A stretch of DNA of 64,000 nucleotides from Sphingomonas desiccabilis (lineage in GTDB: Bacteria; Pseudomonadota; Alphaproteobacteria; Sphingomonadales; Sphingomonadaceae): the NCBI RefSeq assembly GCF_004135605.1, contig NZ_SDPT01000002.1:558001-622000 (forward strand), in the 5' to 3' direction. Below are positions 18,788 to 27,254 of the stretch, piece by piece; position 1 is the first letter of the stretch; the number at the start of each line of letters is the position of its first letter. The position numbers were made by a program, and so were the translations under genes. Under the pieces are notes generated by a model, which saw only the letters and a program-made list of their open reading frames with translations, did no database searches and had not been told where the DNA came from.

Positions 18788-19960
18788 TCAGCGCGGCGCC
18801 GGCGACAGCGGCGGCGTGCGGGTGAGGTCGTAGGCGGCAGTCTTGCCGTCGAGGAGATCGGCGGCGACGACGCGTGCGTTGGCCATGGTCTCGGCAACGG
18901 CGGCACGGCCGGCGACCCAATGCTCGTGCATGGTGCGCGCGGAGAATTCGAAGTCGCGCGATCCGCCCTCCCAGGCGTTCGCGCGGTAGATCAGTTGCAC
19001 GAGGCTCACCGGCAGCTCGGCCGCCATCGCGGCGAGCGCCTGCACGTCGGGATCCCCGGACATCTCGGCAGGGAGCTTTGCGAGGACCTTGCGGATCGCC
19101 TCGCGCTCCTGGCGCAGCCGCATGCGTTCGTCGCTGATCTGGCGGGTGCGGCTGGAAAAGCGGATCTCCTTCTCACGCGCCAGCACGTCGGTGATCGTGC
19201 GCGGGCGTTCGGAGGCGGCGGCGAACAGGTCGACCTGGAACACCAGCATCGCCGCGTCCTGGTGATCGAGCACATGGGTGAGTGGCGTATTGGAGACGAG
19301 GCCGCCGTCCCAGTACCAGCAGCCGTCGATCTCCACCGGGGGCAGGCCCGGCGGCAGCGCGCCCGACGCCATGATGTGGCGCGCGTCGATGCGGCGCTCG
19401 CGGGTGTCGAAATAGGCGAAGTTGCCGCTCTCCAGGTTCACGGCGCCGACCGAGAGCCGCACCGGACCGTTGTTGAGCAGGTCCCAGTCGACCAGCGCGT
19501 CGAGCGTGTCGCGCAACGGCGCGGTGTCGTAGAAGCTCAGCGCCTCGCGGCTGCCCGGAAGGGCGAGGGCGGGGGGCCAGGGCCGCGGGCGGAAGAAGCC
19601 GGGGACGCCCTGGCCGAGCACAAAGGCGGCGGACCATTCGTGCACCGCCTCGCGCACGCGGTCGTCGGGAAGGAGCGGGAACTGCGGCAGGGCGCTGCTC
19701 GCCTGTTCCCAGAAGGCGCGAAGTCGCTCCATGCGTCGTTCGGGCGGGTTGCCGGCGATGATGGCGGCGTTGACCGCGCCGATCGAGATGCCCGCGACCC
19801 AGTCGATCTCGATGCCGGCGCCCTCCAGCGCCTCGACCACGCCGGCCTGATAGCTGCCGAGCGCGCCGCCGCCCTGCAACACCAGGGCCACGCAGTCGGG
19901 CAGGGGAAGGACATCGCGGCTGCGGCGCGTGCGGCGCAGGCTGGGATCGGCATCGGCCAT
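18788..19960 (-). CDS. patatin-like phospholipase with DUF3734-type tail
   Basis: The about 390-residue protein has a patatin fold: oxyanion loop LVLQGGGALGSYQ, nucleophile elbow GISIGAVNAA and the dyad Asp in WDGGLVSNTPL. The C-terminal third, with TRQISDERMRLRQEREAI and YRANAWEGGSRDFEFSARTM, fits the DUF3734 extension. It is a cytoplasmic acyl hydrolase; pairing with bdhA suggests polyhydroxybutyrate or acyl-ester turnover. The start is uncertain: ATG 19960 was chosen (MADADPSLRRTRRSRD), but in-frame ATGs at 19972, 19993 and 20020 exist and none has a strong ribosome site. Confidence 0.87.
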   Translation of the reverse strand: MADADPSLRRTRRSRDVLPLPDCVALVLQGGGALGSYQAGVVEALEGAGIEIDWVAGISIGAVNAAIIAGNPPERRMERLRAFWEQASSALPQFPLLPDDRVREAVHEWSAAFVLGQGVPGFFRPRPWPPALALPGSREALSFYDTAPLRDTLDALVDWDLLNNGPVRLSVGAVNLESGNFAYFDTRERRIDARHIMASGALPPGLPPVEIDGCWYWDGGLVSNTPLTHVLDHQDAAMLVFQVDLFAAASERPRTITDVLAREKEIRFSSRTRQISDERMRLRQEREAIRKVLAKLPAEMSGDPDVQALAAMAAELPVSLVQLIYRANAWEGGSRDFEFSARTMHEHWVAGRAAVAETMANARVVAADLLDGKTAAYDLTRTPPLSPAPR

Positions 19961-20084
19961 CCCGGCGACCATGGACCGGAAGCGCCGCGGCATCAACGGG
20001 ATGCGCACATTCGGCAGCACCCGTGCAACGTCCCGGCCCGCCGCGCATTTTGGTTGCGGACCTTCAACGAACAGGGATGGCGCG

Positions 20085-20978
20085 ATGCGTCTCGACGATC
20101 TCGATCCGACACGGAACGCACGCGACCTGGGAAGCGGCGGGGGCGGGGGCGGCGGCTTCGGCCTGCTCGGCCTGTTGCCGCTGTTGCTCGGCCGCGGGCG
20201 GATGGGCTGCGGCAGCTTTGCGATCCTGGCGGTCGTGGTCGTCGGCTATCTGATGATGAGCGGCGGAGGGGGTATCCTGGGCGGCGGCGGTGGCCAAAGC
20301 GTGCAGCAGGGCCGGGTCGCCGGCAGCGGCAACAACGTCGCCTGCGATACCGAGGCGGAGCTGTTCTCGTGCCGGGTGATGACCTCGACCGAGCAGACCT
20401 GGGGCCGGATCTTTCAGGAACAGGGCGCCACCTATCGCCCGGCCACGATCAACTTCTACCAGGGTGGCGCCCAGTCGGGCTGTGGCGCGGCCCAGTCCGC
20501 AATGGGGCCCTTCTACTGCCCGCCGGACCAGGGCGTGTACCTCGACACCAGCTTTTTCCAGGAGCTGAGCCAGCGCTTCGGCGCGGCGGGTGACTTCGCC
20601 CAGGCCTATGTGATCGCGCACGAGGTCGGCCACCATATCCAGAACCTGACCGGCACTGCCGAAAAGGTGACGGCGATCCAGCAGCGTTCGAGCCAGGCGG
20701 AGGGCAATGCCGCTTCGGTGCGGCTGGAACTGCAGGCGGACTGCTATGCCGGCGTCTGGGCGGCGCGCAACCGCGACCGCATCGAGCCGGGCGACGTCGA
20801 GGAGGGCATGCGCGCGGCGCAGGCGATCGGCGACGATACGCTGCAGCAGCAGGCGCAGGGCCGCGTCGTTCCGGAGAGCTTCACCCACGGCACCTCCGCC
20901 CAGCGGATGAAGTGGTTGCGCACCGGCCTGGAATCGGGTGATCCGGCCAAATGCGATACTTTTTCCGGAGCGATCTGA
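20085..20978 (+). CDS. YpfJ-type neutral zinc metallopeptidase, membrane-anchored
   Basis: The 297-residue protein starts MRLDDLDPTRNARD, then has a Gly-rich segment and one membrane helix (SFAILAVVVVGYLMM). The periplasmic part has the zinc motif HEVGHH (His179, Glu180, His183) and the family YLDTSFFQEL and RLELQADCYAGVWA, where the Glu/Asp region likely gives the third ligand. Its biological substrate is unknown. AGGGA lies 6 bases before ATG 20085. The GreA/B-like gene follows after 4 bases, so they are probably an operon. Confidence 0.92.
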   Translation: MRLDDLDPTRNARDLGSGGGGGGGFGLLGLLPLLLGRGRMGCGSFAILAVVVVGYLMMSGGGGILGGGGGQSVQQGRVAGSGNNVACDTEAELFSCRVMTSTEQTWGRIFQEQGATYRPATINFYQGGAQSGCGAAQSAMGPFYCPPDQGVYLDTSFFQELSQRFGAAGDFAQAYVIAHEVGHHIQNLTGTAEKVTAIQQRSSQAEGNAASVRLELQADCYAGVWAARNRDRIEPGDVEEGMRAAQAIGDDTLQQQAQGRVVPESFTHGTSAQRMKWLRTGLESGDPAKCDTFSGAI

Positions 20979-20982
20979 CCCG

Positions 20983-21459
20983 ATGAGCGTGGCCTTTCGA
21001 CGTGAGGACGACGACGAGCACAAGGAGCCGAAGTTCGAGCTGCCGCTGCCGCCCGGCCAGAATCTGGTGACCCGCCGGGGCCTGGCGAAGATCGAGGCCG
21101 AGGTGGCGCGACTGGAAGCGGCGGTCGCGGCCGAAACCGGCGAGGAGAAGCGCGCGACGTTGAAGCGGGACCTGCGCTACTGGCACGCACGCTTCTCGAC
21201 CGCGACCATCGCGCCGCCCCCGCCCAAGGACGAGGTGGCGTTCGGCTCCTGCGTCACCTTTCGTCTAAACGGGCAGACCCGCACCGTGTCGCTGGTCGGC
21301 AGCGACGAGGCGGAGCCCGCGGCCGGCCTGATCCCGTTCACCGCGCCGCTTGCGGTCGCGATGACGGGCGCGGAAGTGGGCGACCTGATCGACTTCGGCG
21401 GCCGTACCGCGGCGATCGAGGTGCTCGACACCCGGCCGATCGCGGAGGCGGAATCCTGA
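20983..21459 (+). CDS. GreA/GreB-family transcription factor
   Basis: The 158-residue protein has an N-terminal helical region (RRGLAKIEAEVARLEAAVA...) and a C-terminal FKBP-like GreA/B domain (FGSCVTFRLNGQTRTVSLVGSDEA...GLIPFTAPLAVAMTGAEVGD). Such factors enter the RNA polymerase secondary channel; true GreA/GreB stimulate transcript cleavage through acidic residues at the coiled-coil tip. The tip here is less clear and the coil looks short, so an Rnk-like or regulatory paralog is possible. It lies 4 bases after the zinc peptidase and 8 bases before the YaiI-like gene. Confidence 0.82.
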   Translation: MSVAFRREDDDEHKEPKFELPLPPGQNLVTRRGLAKIEAEVARLEAAVAAETGEEKRATLKRDLRYWHARFSTATIAPPPPKDEVAFGSCVTFRLNGQTRTVSLVGSDEAEPAAGLIPFTAPLAVAMTGAEVGDLIDFGGRTAAIEVLDTRPIAEAES

Positions 21460-21467
21460 GCGGGGCC

Positions 21468-21911
21468 ATGCGCGTGCTGGTCGACGCCGACGCCTGCCCG
21501 GTCAAGGACGAGGTGTACCGCGTCGCCGAGCGCCACGGCGCGCAGGTGACGATCGTCAGCAATGCGTGGCTGCGGGTGCCGCCGGGCGTCGAGCGGGTGG
21601 TGGTCGACAGCGGCTTCGACGCCGCCGACGACTGGATCGCCGAGCATGCCGATGCGCGATCCGTGGTGGTCACCGCCGACATCCTGCTCGCGGACCGGGC
21701 CTTGAAGGCGGGGGCGAGCGTGGTCGCGCCCAGTGGCAGGCCCTTCACCACCGCCTCGATCGGAAGCGCCATCGCGGTGCGCGCGATCATGGCGGACCTG
21801 CGCGCCGGAGGCGAGCAGATCGGCGGACCGCCGCCCTTTTCGAAGGCCGACCGCTCGCGCTTCCTTCAGGCGCTCGACGCGCTGCTGGTGCGGCTCGCGC
21901 GGACAGGCTAG
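21468..21911 (+). CDS. YaiI/YqxD family protein (DUF188)
   Basis: The 147-residue protein begins MRVLVDADACPVKDEVYRVAERHG and has VVVTADILLADRALKAGASVVAPSGRPF, both signatures of the UPF0178 (DUF188) family. The Asp-rich strand ends suggest a PIN/NYN-like nuclease fold, but no activity is established. It is cytoplasmic and follows the GreA/B-like gene closely, so it belongs to the same transcription unit. Confidence 0.93.
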   Translation: MRVLVDADACPVKDEVYRVAERHGAQVTIVSNAWLRVPPGVERVVVDSGFDAADDWIAEHADARSVVVTADILLADRALKAGASVVAPSGRPFTTASIGSAIAVRAIMADLRAGGEQIGGPPPFSKADRSRFLQALDALLVRLARTG

Positions 21912-21936
21912 CGCAGAGCTCCCAAGGAGAACCGAC

Positions 21937-22116
21937 ATGGCCGAACGCTTCGAACGCCATCGCCAGCCGTGGCGTCCCGACGAGATCCAGAAGCTGCACA
22001 CGCTCGCCAAGAAGGGCATGGCCCTCAAGGCGATCGCCAAGGCGCTCACCCGCAGCGAGGAATCGGTGAAGCAGCGCGCGAAGGAAGACGGGCTGCCGAT
22101 CGCCAAGCTGCATTGA
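21937..22116 (+). CDS. 59-residue SANT/Myb-like helix-turn-helix protein
   Basis: The product begins MAERFERHRQPWRPDEIQKL and contains three predicted helices in a SANT/Myb-like arrangement (WRPDEIQKLHTLAKKGMALKAIAKALTRSEESVKQRAKEDG), with a conserved Trp at the start of helix 1. It is probably a small DNA-binding protein; its target is unknown. AAGGAG at 21924-21929 sits well before ATG 21937. Similar short proteins occur in many alphaproteobacteria. It probably follows the YaiI-like gene in the same unit. Confidence 0.75.
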   Translation: MAERFERHRQPWRPDEIQKLHTLAKKGMALKAIAKALTRSEESVKQRAKEDGLPIAKLH

Positions 22117-22183
22117 TCGCCCGGGCGGGAGACCCGCGCCGTCGCCTGCGTTGTGCCTGCGTCCCGAACAGGAGAAGCAGACG

Positions 22184-23188
22184 ATGAAGGCGATGACACT
22201 AGCCGCCCCCGGCGGCCTCGACAGACTGCGGCTGGAGGAGCGGCCCGAGCCGGGCGATCCGGGCCCCGGCGAGATCCGCGTGGCGCTGCACGGGAGCTCG
22301 CTCAACTACCACGATTATGGCGTGGCGACCGGCGCCATGCCCACCGACGATGGGCGCGTGCCGATGGCCGACGGCGGCGGCACCGTGGAGGCGGTCGGCG
22401 AGGGCGTCAGCGAGTTCGCCGTCGGTGACTCAGTGGTGTCCTGCTTCTTCCCGGATTGGCTCGCCGGACCGCCCAGGATCGGCGACTTCAGCCGGACGCC
22501 CGGCGACGGCATCGACGGCTTCGCGCAGGAGCGGGTGGTGTTGCCCGCCACCGCCTTTACGCGTGCCCCCCAGGGCTATGACGCGGTGGAAGCGGCGACG
22601 ATCACCACCGCCGGCCTCACCGCCTGGCGCGCGCTGGTGGTCGACGGAAACCTCAAGGCCGGCGACACGGTGCTCTTGCTGGGCACCGGCGGCGTCTCGA
22701 TCTGGGCATTGCAGATCGCCAGGGCGATGGGCGCGCGGGTGGCGATCACCTCTTCGTCCGACGAGAAGCTGGAACGCGCCCGGAGCCTCGGCGCGGACTT
22801 CACGCTCAACTATCGTTCGGAAGCCGAGTGGGGCCGCCGGGTGCGCGACTGGAGCGGGACGGGCGTCGACCATGTCGTGGAGGTCGGCGGGCCGGGTACG
22901 CTCGCCCAGTCGATCGAGGCGGTTCGGGTCGGCGGGCACATCTCGCTGATCGGGGTGCTGACCGGGCGAGGCGGCGAGGTGCCGACCGCGGCCCTGATGG
23001 CCAAGCAGGCACGGCTGCAGGGGCTGATCGTCGGCAGCCGCGCCGACCAGCAGGCGTTCGTCACCGCCCTGGAGGCGACCGGCATCCGCCCGGTGGTGGA
23101 CCGGCGCTTCGCACTCGAGGAACTGGCCGATGCCTTCCGCTACGAGGAAAGCGGCAGCCACTTCGGCAAGATCGGCGTCGCGTGGTAG
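22184..23188 (+). CDS. zinc-independent MDR-family NAD(P)-dependent oxidoreductase
   Basis: The 334-residue medium-chain dehydrogenase/reductase has a GroES-like N-terminal domain (PGPGEIRVALHGSSLNYHDY) and a Rossmann domain with VLLLGTGGVSIWALQIARAMG. The usual catalytic-zinc Cys is replaced by Asn (LNYHDY), and the structural-zinc Cys loop is missing. It is thus closer to quinone oxidoreductases than to alcohol dehydrogenases. Natural substrate unknown. AGGAGAAGC precedes ATG 22184. A strong hairpin follows the gene. Confidence 0.85.
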   Translation: MKAMTLAAPGGLDRLRLEERPEPGDPGPGEIRVALHGSSLNYHDYGVATGAMPTDDGRVPMADGGGTVEAVGEGVSEFAVGDSVVSCFFPDWLAGPPRIGDFSRTPGDGIDGFAQERVVLPATAFTRAPQGYDAVEAATITTAGLTAWRALVVDGNLKAGDTVLLLGTGGVSIWALQIARAMGARVAITSSSDEKLERARSLGADFTLNYRSEAEWGRRVRDWSGTGVDHVVEVGGPGTLAQSIEAVRVGGHISLIGVLTGRGGEVPTAALMAKQARLQGLIVGSRADQQAFVTALEATGIRPVVDRRFALEELADAFRYEESGSHFGKIGVAW

Positions 23189-23217
23189 CGCCTCCCTAGG
23201 TACGCCAGGGATACAAA

Positions 23218-23245
23218 AAGGGCCCGGACCGAAGTCCGGGCCCTT
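23218..23245. terminator. bidirectional intrinsic terminator
   Basis: AAGGGCCCGGAC pairs perfectly with GTCCGGGCCCTT around a CGAA tetraloop. On the minus strand the stem is followed by a T-run (reverse of AAAAA at 23215-23219), making a classic terminator for the DUF2171-type gene. On the plus strand it ends the oxidoreductase gene. Confidence 0.88.
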
Positions 23246-23292
23246 GCCGTAGGTGCTGCCGGGCAGGGGGAAGCCCGGCAGCGCTCGGGGGC

Positions 23293-24639
23293 TCAGCGGA
23301 AGGTTGAGCCGCCCTGAGGGGTGGTCCCGCCGGTCGTGCCCGACCCCGCGGCAGTACCCGTTCCCGACGTGCCGCCGGTGTTGGCGGTGGCGCCCACCGT
23401 GCCCAGCGTGCCGGTGGTGCTGGAGCCGCTCGTGCCCGAGGTGCCGGTGCTGCGGCCCGCGCCCGAAGCGCCCTGCGCCTCGTCGCCGAACATCGCCTGG
23501 CTGCGCTCCTCGTCGCGCCAGTGGCGCTTCGCCTCGTCCGCGGTCTTGCGGATCTTCACCTTGTCGTCGACCGTCTCGATCCAGCGCGAGGGGATCGAGT
23601 GGTGGCGGCCGTGGGCGTCGGCATCATTCTTGGTCAGGATGATCCGGTCGCCCCGGACCTTGTCGACGGTCCCGACGTGCTGATCGTCGGAGCCGACCAC
23701 TTCCATATGCTCCTGAACGCGGTTCAGCGAGGTGCGCTGGCCCTGCCGCTCGGTGCGCCAGCTGCTGAACTCGTTGTGGAACTTGCTCGCATTTTCCTGG
23801 CGGTATTCGTCATAGTCGCGATCGAACTCGGCGAGCTGGGCGCTGCGCCAGCTGCTGTAGTGCGGATCGCGGCCATAGCGGTCGTCGCGACGCTCCTGCT
23901 GCTCGTCGTAGCGCTGGTCGAGCTCGCGGCGGCGTTCGGCCTCTTCGTCGCCGAACCACGAGCGAACCTCGTCGCCGGCACGTTCTAGGAAGCCGCGCTC
24001 GTCATGGTCATAGCCCTGCGGCCGGCCGCCGAAGCGCCGCTCGTCGAGGTCGTCCCGGTCGCGATAGCGGTTCTGCGCGCCATAGCCGCGATGCTCCCGC
24101 TCGCCATAGCTCCGCTCGCCGTAGCTCCGCTCGCCATAGCCGCGTTCGCCGTGGCTGCGATCGACGAAGCCGCGCTCGCCATAGCCCGAGGACGCGCCAT
24201 AGCCGCGAGGGCGCTGGTCGCGGTCGCTCAGGTACCGGCCGCCGGAGTTGCGATCGCCGCCGTAGCGGTTGTCGCGATCCCAGCTGCTGCCCTCGTCCTG
24301 GCTGTCGACGTCGGTGAAGCGGTGGCCGTCGCTCGCATAGCTGCCGCGATAGGGCTGGCTCGACCCGCGGTCGCGGTAGCGCCCGCCGCCGTATCCGCCC
24401 GAACCTTCGCCGAAGCTGCGCGCGCCATAGTCCCGGTTGCCGTAGTCGCGGCCGCCATAGTCACGCTCGCCATAGCCGCGGCCCTCGTCGCGCCGGTAGC
24501 CGCCGCGTCCGCGATCCTCGTCGGAACCGGCCGCCGCATAGTCGCGGGCGCTGGAATAGGTGTAGTCGCGGCCGGAGCCGAAATCTTGGCCATAGTCGCC
24601 CGCGGTACCGCGGCCGCGGGGGTAGCGTTCATACGCCAT
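23293..24639 (-). CDS. low-complexity protein with DUF2171-type domain
   Basis: The 448-residue protein has a long N-terminal half of Gly/Tyr/Arg/Asp repeats (many GYGER, SYGER and RDYG units). A charged helical block follows (SWFGDEEAERRRELDQRYDE and WRSAQLAEFDRDYDEYRQ). Next is a beta-barrel-like PRC/DUF2171 domain (EVVGSDDQHVGTVDKVRGDRIIL with SIPSRWIETVDDKVKI), then a Ser/Thr/Gly tail. There is no signal peptide. The SWFGDEEAERRR block recurs in stress-related SWFGD-type proteins; function unknown. The repeat half could drive self-association. It has its own terminator (23218-23245). Confidence 0.82.
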   Translation of the reverse strand: MAYERYPRGRGTAGDYGQDFGSGRDYTYSSARDYAAAGSDEDRGRGGYRRDEGRGYGERDYGGRDYGNRDYGARSFGEGSGGYGGGRYRDRGSSQPYRGSYASDGHRFTDVDSQDEGSSWDRDNRYGGDRNSGGRYLSDRDQRPRGYGASSGYGERGFVDRSHGERGYGERSYGERSYGEREHRGYGAQNRYRDRDDLDERRFGGRPQGYDHDERGFLERAGDEVRSWFGDEEAERRRELDQRYDEQQERRDDRYGRDPHYSSWRSAQLAEFDRDYDEYRQENASKFHNEFSSWRTERQGQRTSLNRVQEHMEVVGSDDQHVGTVDKVRGDRIILTKNDADAHGRHHSIPSRWIETVDDKVKIRKTADEAKRHWRDEERSQAMFGDEAQGASGAGRSTGTSGTSGSSTTGTLGTVGATANTGGTSGTGTAAGSGTTGGTTPQGGSTFR

Positions 24640-24852
24640 GGATCGTCTCCTGAAACGTCATCCTGCGGCGCCGCGTCTCGTGGCGCGGCTTCCGGGAATT
24701 ATAACAGGTTAAGGATGGGCCGGTTCCGCGCGCTAGACGCACGGCGGGTGCCGTTCGGCGCACGACGAGCGGTGGTTTTGCGACACGGGGACAGTTGCAT
24801 CGCCCCGAAAGCCCCGCTAAGGGAGCGGCCCCGGCTTTGCCGGGAACGGGGC

Positions 24853-24928
24853 GGGGCTGTAGCTCAGATGGGAGAGCGCTGCAATCGCACTGCAGAGGTC
24901 AGGGGTTCGATTCCCCTCAGCTCCACCA
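24853..24928 (+). tRNA. tRNA-Ala (anticodon CGC)
   Basis: The 76-base gene folds as a full cloverleaf: acceptor GGGGCTG with CAGCTCC, D-arm AGCTCAGATGGGAGAGC, anticodon stem CTGCA/TGCAG with loop ATCGCAC (anticodon CGC at loop positions 3-5), and T-arm AGGGGTTCGATTCCCCT. The 3' CCA is encoded. It reads GCG codons, frequent in this genome. Confidence 0.95.
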
Positions 24929-25026
24929 CCCCTTCCGCCGCCGGATTGCCGGGCGGCACGCCGCTCCGGACATTGCGATAGATCGGTGCCTCTCTTCGGA
25001 GCTTGTGGGCCCACTGGATCGGCGTC

Positions 25027-25407
25027 TCAGTGCCGGTGTTCGCGGCGCAAGCGGTAGCGGCCTTCCGAATAGACGTCGAACAGGCCCTGGATGGCGGGAT
25101 GCTCGACCGGCTCATCGCTTTCGTCCACCACCAGATTCTGCTGGCTGACATAGGCGATGTAGCTCGCCTCCGCATTCTCCGCGAGCAGGTGGTAGAAGGG
25201 CTGGTCCTTGCGCGGGCGCACCTCGGCCGGGATCGCCGCATACCATTCCTCGCTGTTGGCGAAGACGGGATCCACGTCGAAGATCACGCCGCGGAAGTCG
25301 AACAGGCGGTGGCGCACGACATCGCCGATGGAAAAACGCGCATGTGCGACAGGCGGCATCGCCACCGGCGCTTCCAGCAGATTCCGGGGCTCGGACATTT
25401 CGATCAT
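25027..25407 (-). CDS. hspQ: HspQ-like heat-shock protein / hemimethylated-DNA-binding domain
   Basis: The about 126-residue protein has the whole YccV/HspQ domain: ARFSIGDVVRHRLFDFRGVIFDVDPVFAN, EWYAAIPAEVRPRKDQPFYHLLAE and YVSQQNLVVDESDEPVEHPAIQGLFD. In E. coli HspQ binds hemimethylated oriC DNA and modulates Lon. The start is unsure: ATG 25407 was taken, ATG 25398 and TTG 25413 are alternatives with no strong ribosome site for any. It stands between two tRNA genes. Confidence 0.88.
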   Translation of the reverse strand: MIEMSEPRNLLEAPVAMPPVAHARFSIGDVVRHRLFDFRGVIFDVDPVFANSEEWYAAIPAEVRPRKDQPFYHLLAENAEASYIAYVSQQNLVVDESDEPVEHPAIQGLFDVYSEGRYRLRREHRH

Positions 25408-25537
25408 GCGCAATATCTAGTCCCGCGGGAAAAAGGCACAAGGAGGCGCTTGCACTCCCGAACGCTTTGGCCTAACGGCGACCGCTCGCTGACCGGCGCG
25501 CCGTTCTTTCCAGGAACGGATCGCGCCAAACCTCTGC

Positions 25538-25627
25538 GGAGAGGTGCCGGAGTGGTCGATCGGGGCGGTCTCGAAAACCGTTGAGCCCGCAAGGGTTCCG
25601 AGGGTTCGAATCCCTCCCTCTCCGCCA
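25538..25627 (+). tRNA. tRNA-Ser (anticodon CGA)
   Basis: The 90-base class II tRNA has acceptor GGAGAGG with CCTCTCC, a D-arm (TGCCGGAGTGGTCGATCGGGGC) and anticodon stem GCGGT/ACCGT with loop CTCGAAA, anticodon CGA. The long variable arm (TTGAGCCCGCAAGGGTTCCGA) and T-arm GAGGGTTCGAATCCCTC are intact and CCA is encoded. The decayed accessory stretch begins directly downstream, fitting tRNA-Ser as a possible insertion site. Confidence 0.95.
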
Positions 25628-25939
25628 GAGCTTCTTATTTTACAGCAACTTAGGGGCATCGGCGGCGGCGCTGCCCACCGGCGTGCCCACTTCTGCAGCG
25701 GCTTTAGGCGGACGGCGGCGAACGCTTGGCATCTAAAGCCGGGGCATCATCAGCGTAGGTCTGTCGATCGGGCGACCCAAGAGTTCTGGTTCCTTCGGCT
25801 GTGCCAGCGCCTTCCGCTTGGCGCGATGAGTCTGCTCGATGGGCGCACGCGACAATGCTCGGGCTCTGCGCCAAGGTCATACACGACCGGTTCTTCGCAA
25901 CACGATCGCATCTTCATCAATAAGGCGCCGGCGTGAACC
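25628..25939. other. gene-free stretch after tRNA-Ser
   Basis: No convincing gene is seen. Short frames crossing it have no ribosome site and no recognisable product; one of them even runs through the tRNA gene. The sequence is less GC-rich and less codon-biased than the flanks, as in decayed DNA. Confidence 0.5.
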
Positions 25940-26160
25940 TGCGCTGGCCTGAACGTGGCGGTGGCGCTGATCGAAAGGGTATGGGCACCGTGGTACGTTC
26001 GGGGGTGGTCGCAGCATTCAAGCTGCGCGATCTCGCCCCCAGTAGCGATAACCTTTATGGTGCTGATCCACGCATGCAGCATCTGATCAACCCGCTGATG
26101 AAGGTAGAGTTGACAGAAGTCGCGGCGTTATCCCCGCGCCAATTCAGCCGCGCCTTTTGA
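25940..26160 (+). pseudogene. remnant of AraC/GlxA-family regulator
   Basis: Two fragments in different frames recall a GlxA-type AraC regulator. One is GLNVAVALIERV near 25,948, similar to the end of the DJ-1/PfpI-like domain. The other is DPRMQHLINPLMK...LTEVAALSPRQFSRAF, ending at TGA 26160, which matches the first helix-turn-helix of such regulators. The frame stops inside the DNA-binding domain and about 80 residues are missing. At least one frameshift separates the pieces. It is therefore nonfunctional. Identification rests on pattern memory only. Confidence 0.45.
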
Positions 26161-26207
26161 GCTAAGAGCGGCCAGTCGCCGGCCAACCGGGTCCAGCAAC
26201 GGCGGCG

Positions 26208-27131
26208 ATGTCAGTCACCGGGGCTGTCGTGACGGAAGTCGCGCCTCCCGCACCGGCTTGTGTGTCCGGCATGTGGCGGGCAGTCGCCACCGACCCTGCC
26301 GATCAGGCAAACGCCCGATTGCCACTGCGACGGGAGACGGATCATTTCGCCCTCCATTGGGTGGGCGAGTTGGTGACGGCGGCCGATGCCGAGGCTGCAG
26401 GCAAGCACCTGGAGTATGTCTGGGGCGAGTTCATCGGCCGCATCGGCTATCCCGAACCCGACTGCACACGCGCCGAAAAGCGCAAGGTCAGTGTCTTTGT
26501 CGGCGCGGACTACGGCCTGATCGGCGGTGCCGACAACTTGGGTCAACTCGGCACGTGGATCGGCCTGGGCGGTGTACGCGATAGGTTCGGCTTGGCGCAC
26601 GAGCGGACCCATGCGCTGCAGGTCGGCTCCGGCGGATTGCGCGATTCGCCGTTCACCGGATGGCTGTTCGAAAGCCACGCCAACTGGATGACCCACCAGC
26701 TGCCCGAATTCGGACCACGACCCATTGCTCGGTGCTGTCGGTCAACTATCCGCACCTCAACTTTGGCTCCGCGCGGGTGCGATACTGCAACTGGCAGTTC
26801 CTGGAGTATCTGAAGGACCGCTTCGGCTACGGGTCCTCAACGACATTCGGACCAAGTCGCCACGGGTCGGCGCCGCGGACGCGGACCCGATTGAAGTGCT
26901 GATGCGCAACCAAGGCTGGACGATCGCGGTGAGTTCGAGCGTGGCATCTTGCTGGCCGGGGGAGGGCAGAACATCGGCGACGTGGAGCAGCGTGGTGCAT
27001 CGGCAGCCGCCGGCGTTTATTATTATGGCCTCGTCGATCCCGCTGCGACCAGCGACGAGCGCCGGGGGGCGCAGTTGACCGTTCGGGTGAATGAAGTGAC
27101 GGAAATTCCGGATTATTGTTGGCGCGATTGA
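26208..27131 (+). pseudogene. degraded secreted metallopeptidase-like gene (DUF6055-like)
   Basis: One protein can be followed through four reading-frame segments. 26208-~26710 gives HFALHWVGELVTAADAEAAG, VSVFVGADYGLIGGADNLG, LAHERTHALQVG and TGWLFESHANWMTHQLPEF. ~26715-26840 continues as LSVNYPHLNFGS...WQFLEYLKDRFGYG. The next gives DIRTKSPRVGAADADPIEVLM. The last, ~26925-27131, gives FERGILLAGGGQNIGDVEQRG and ends VTEIPDYCWRD. The HERTH (HExxH-type) site and the GWxxESHANWM motif resemble DUF6055-like secreted peptidases. Three or more frameshifts mean it is dead. Confidence 0.7.
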
Positions 27132-27254
27132 GCGACAAGTGCTGCAACGTTCCCGCCCACTCTTCCGGCATGCTGCTCCATCGACAGACAGATACCTGCT
27201 AGGCGCCCGCTCGACGGCTCTGGCGAGGTATTCTGTTTGCTCAAAGGCAGGTCC

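Noticed and set aside
24004..24981. Long plus-strand Ala/Val-rich frame of 325 codons
   Set aside because: It is the exact antisense of the repeat-rich DUF2171-type gene and runs into tRNA-Ala. Such shadows are expected opposite GC-rich repeats.
25544..25936. 130-codon frame on the plus strand
   Set aside because: It begins inside the tRNA-Ser gene, has no ribosome site and its product has no recognisable feature.
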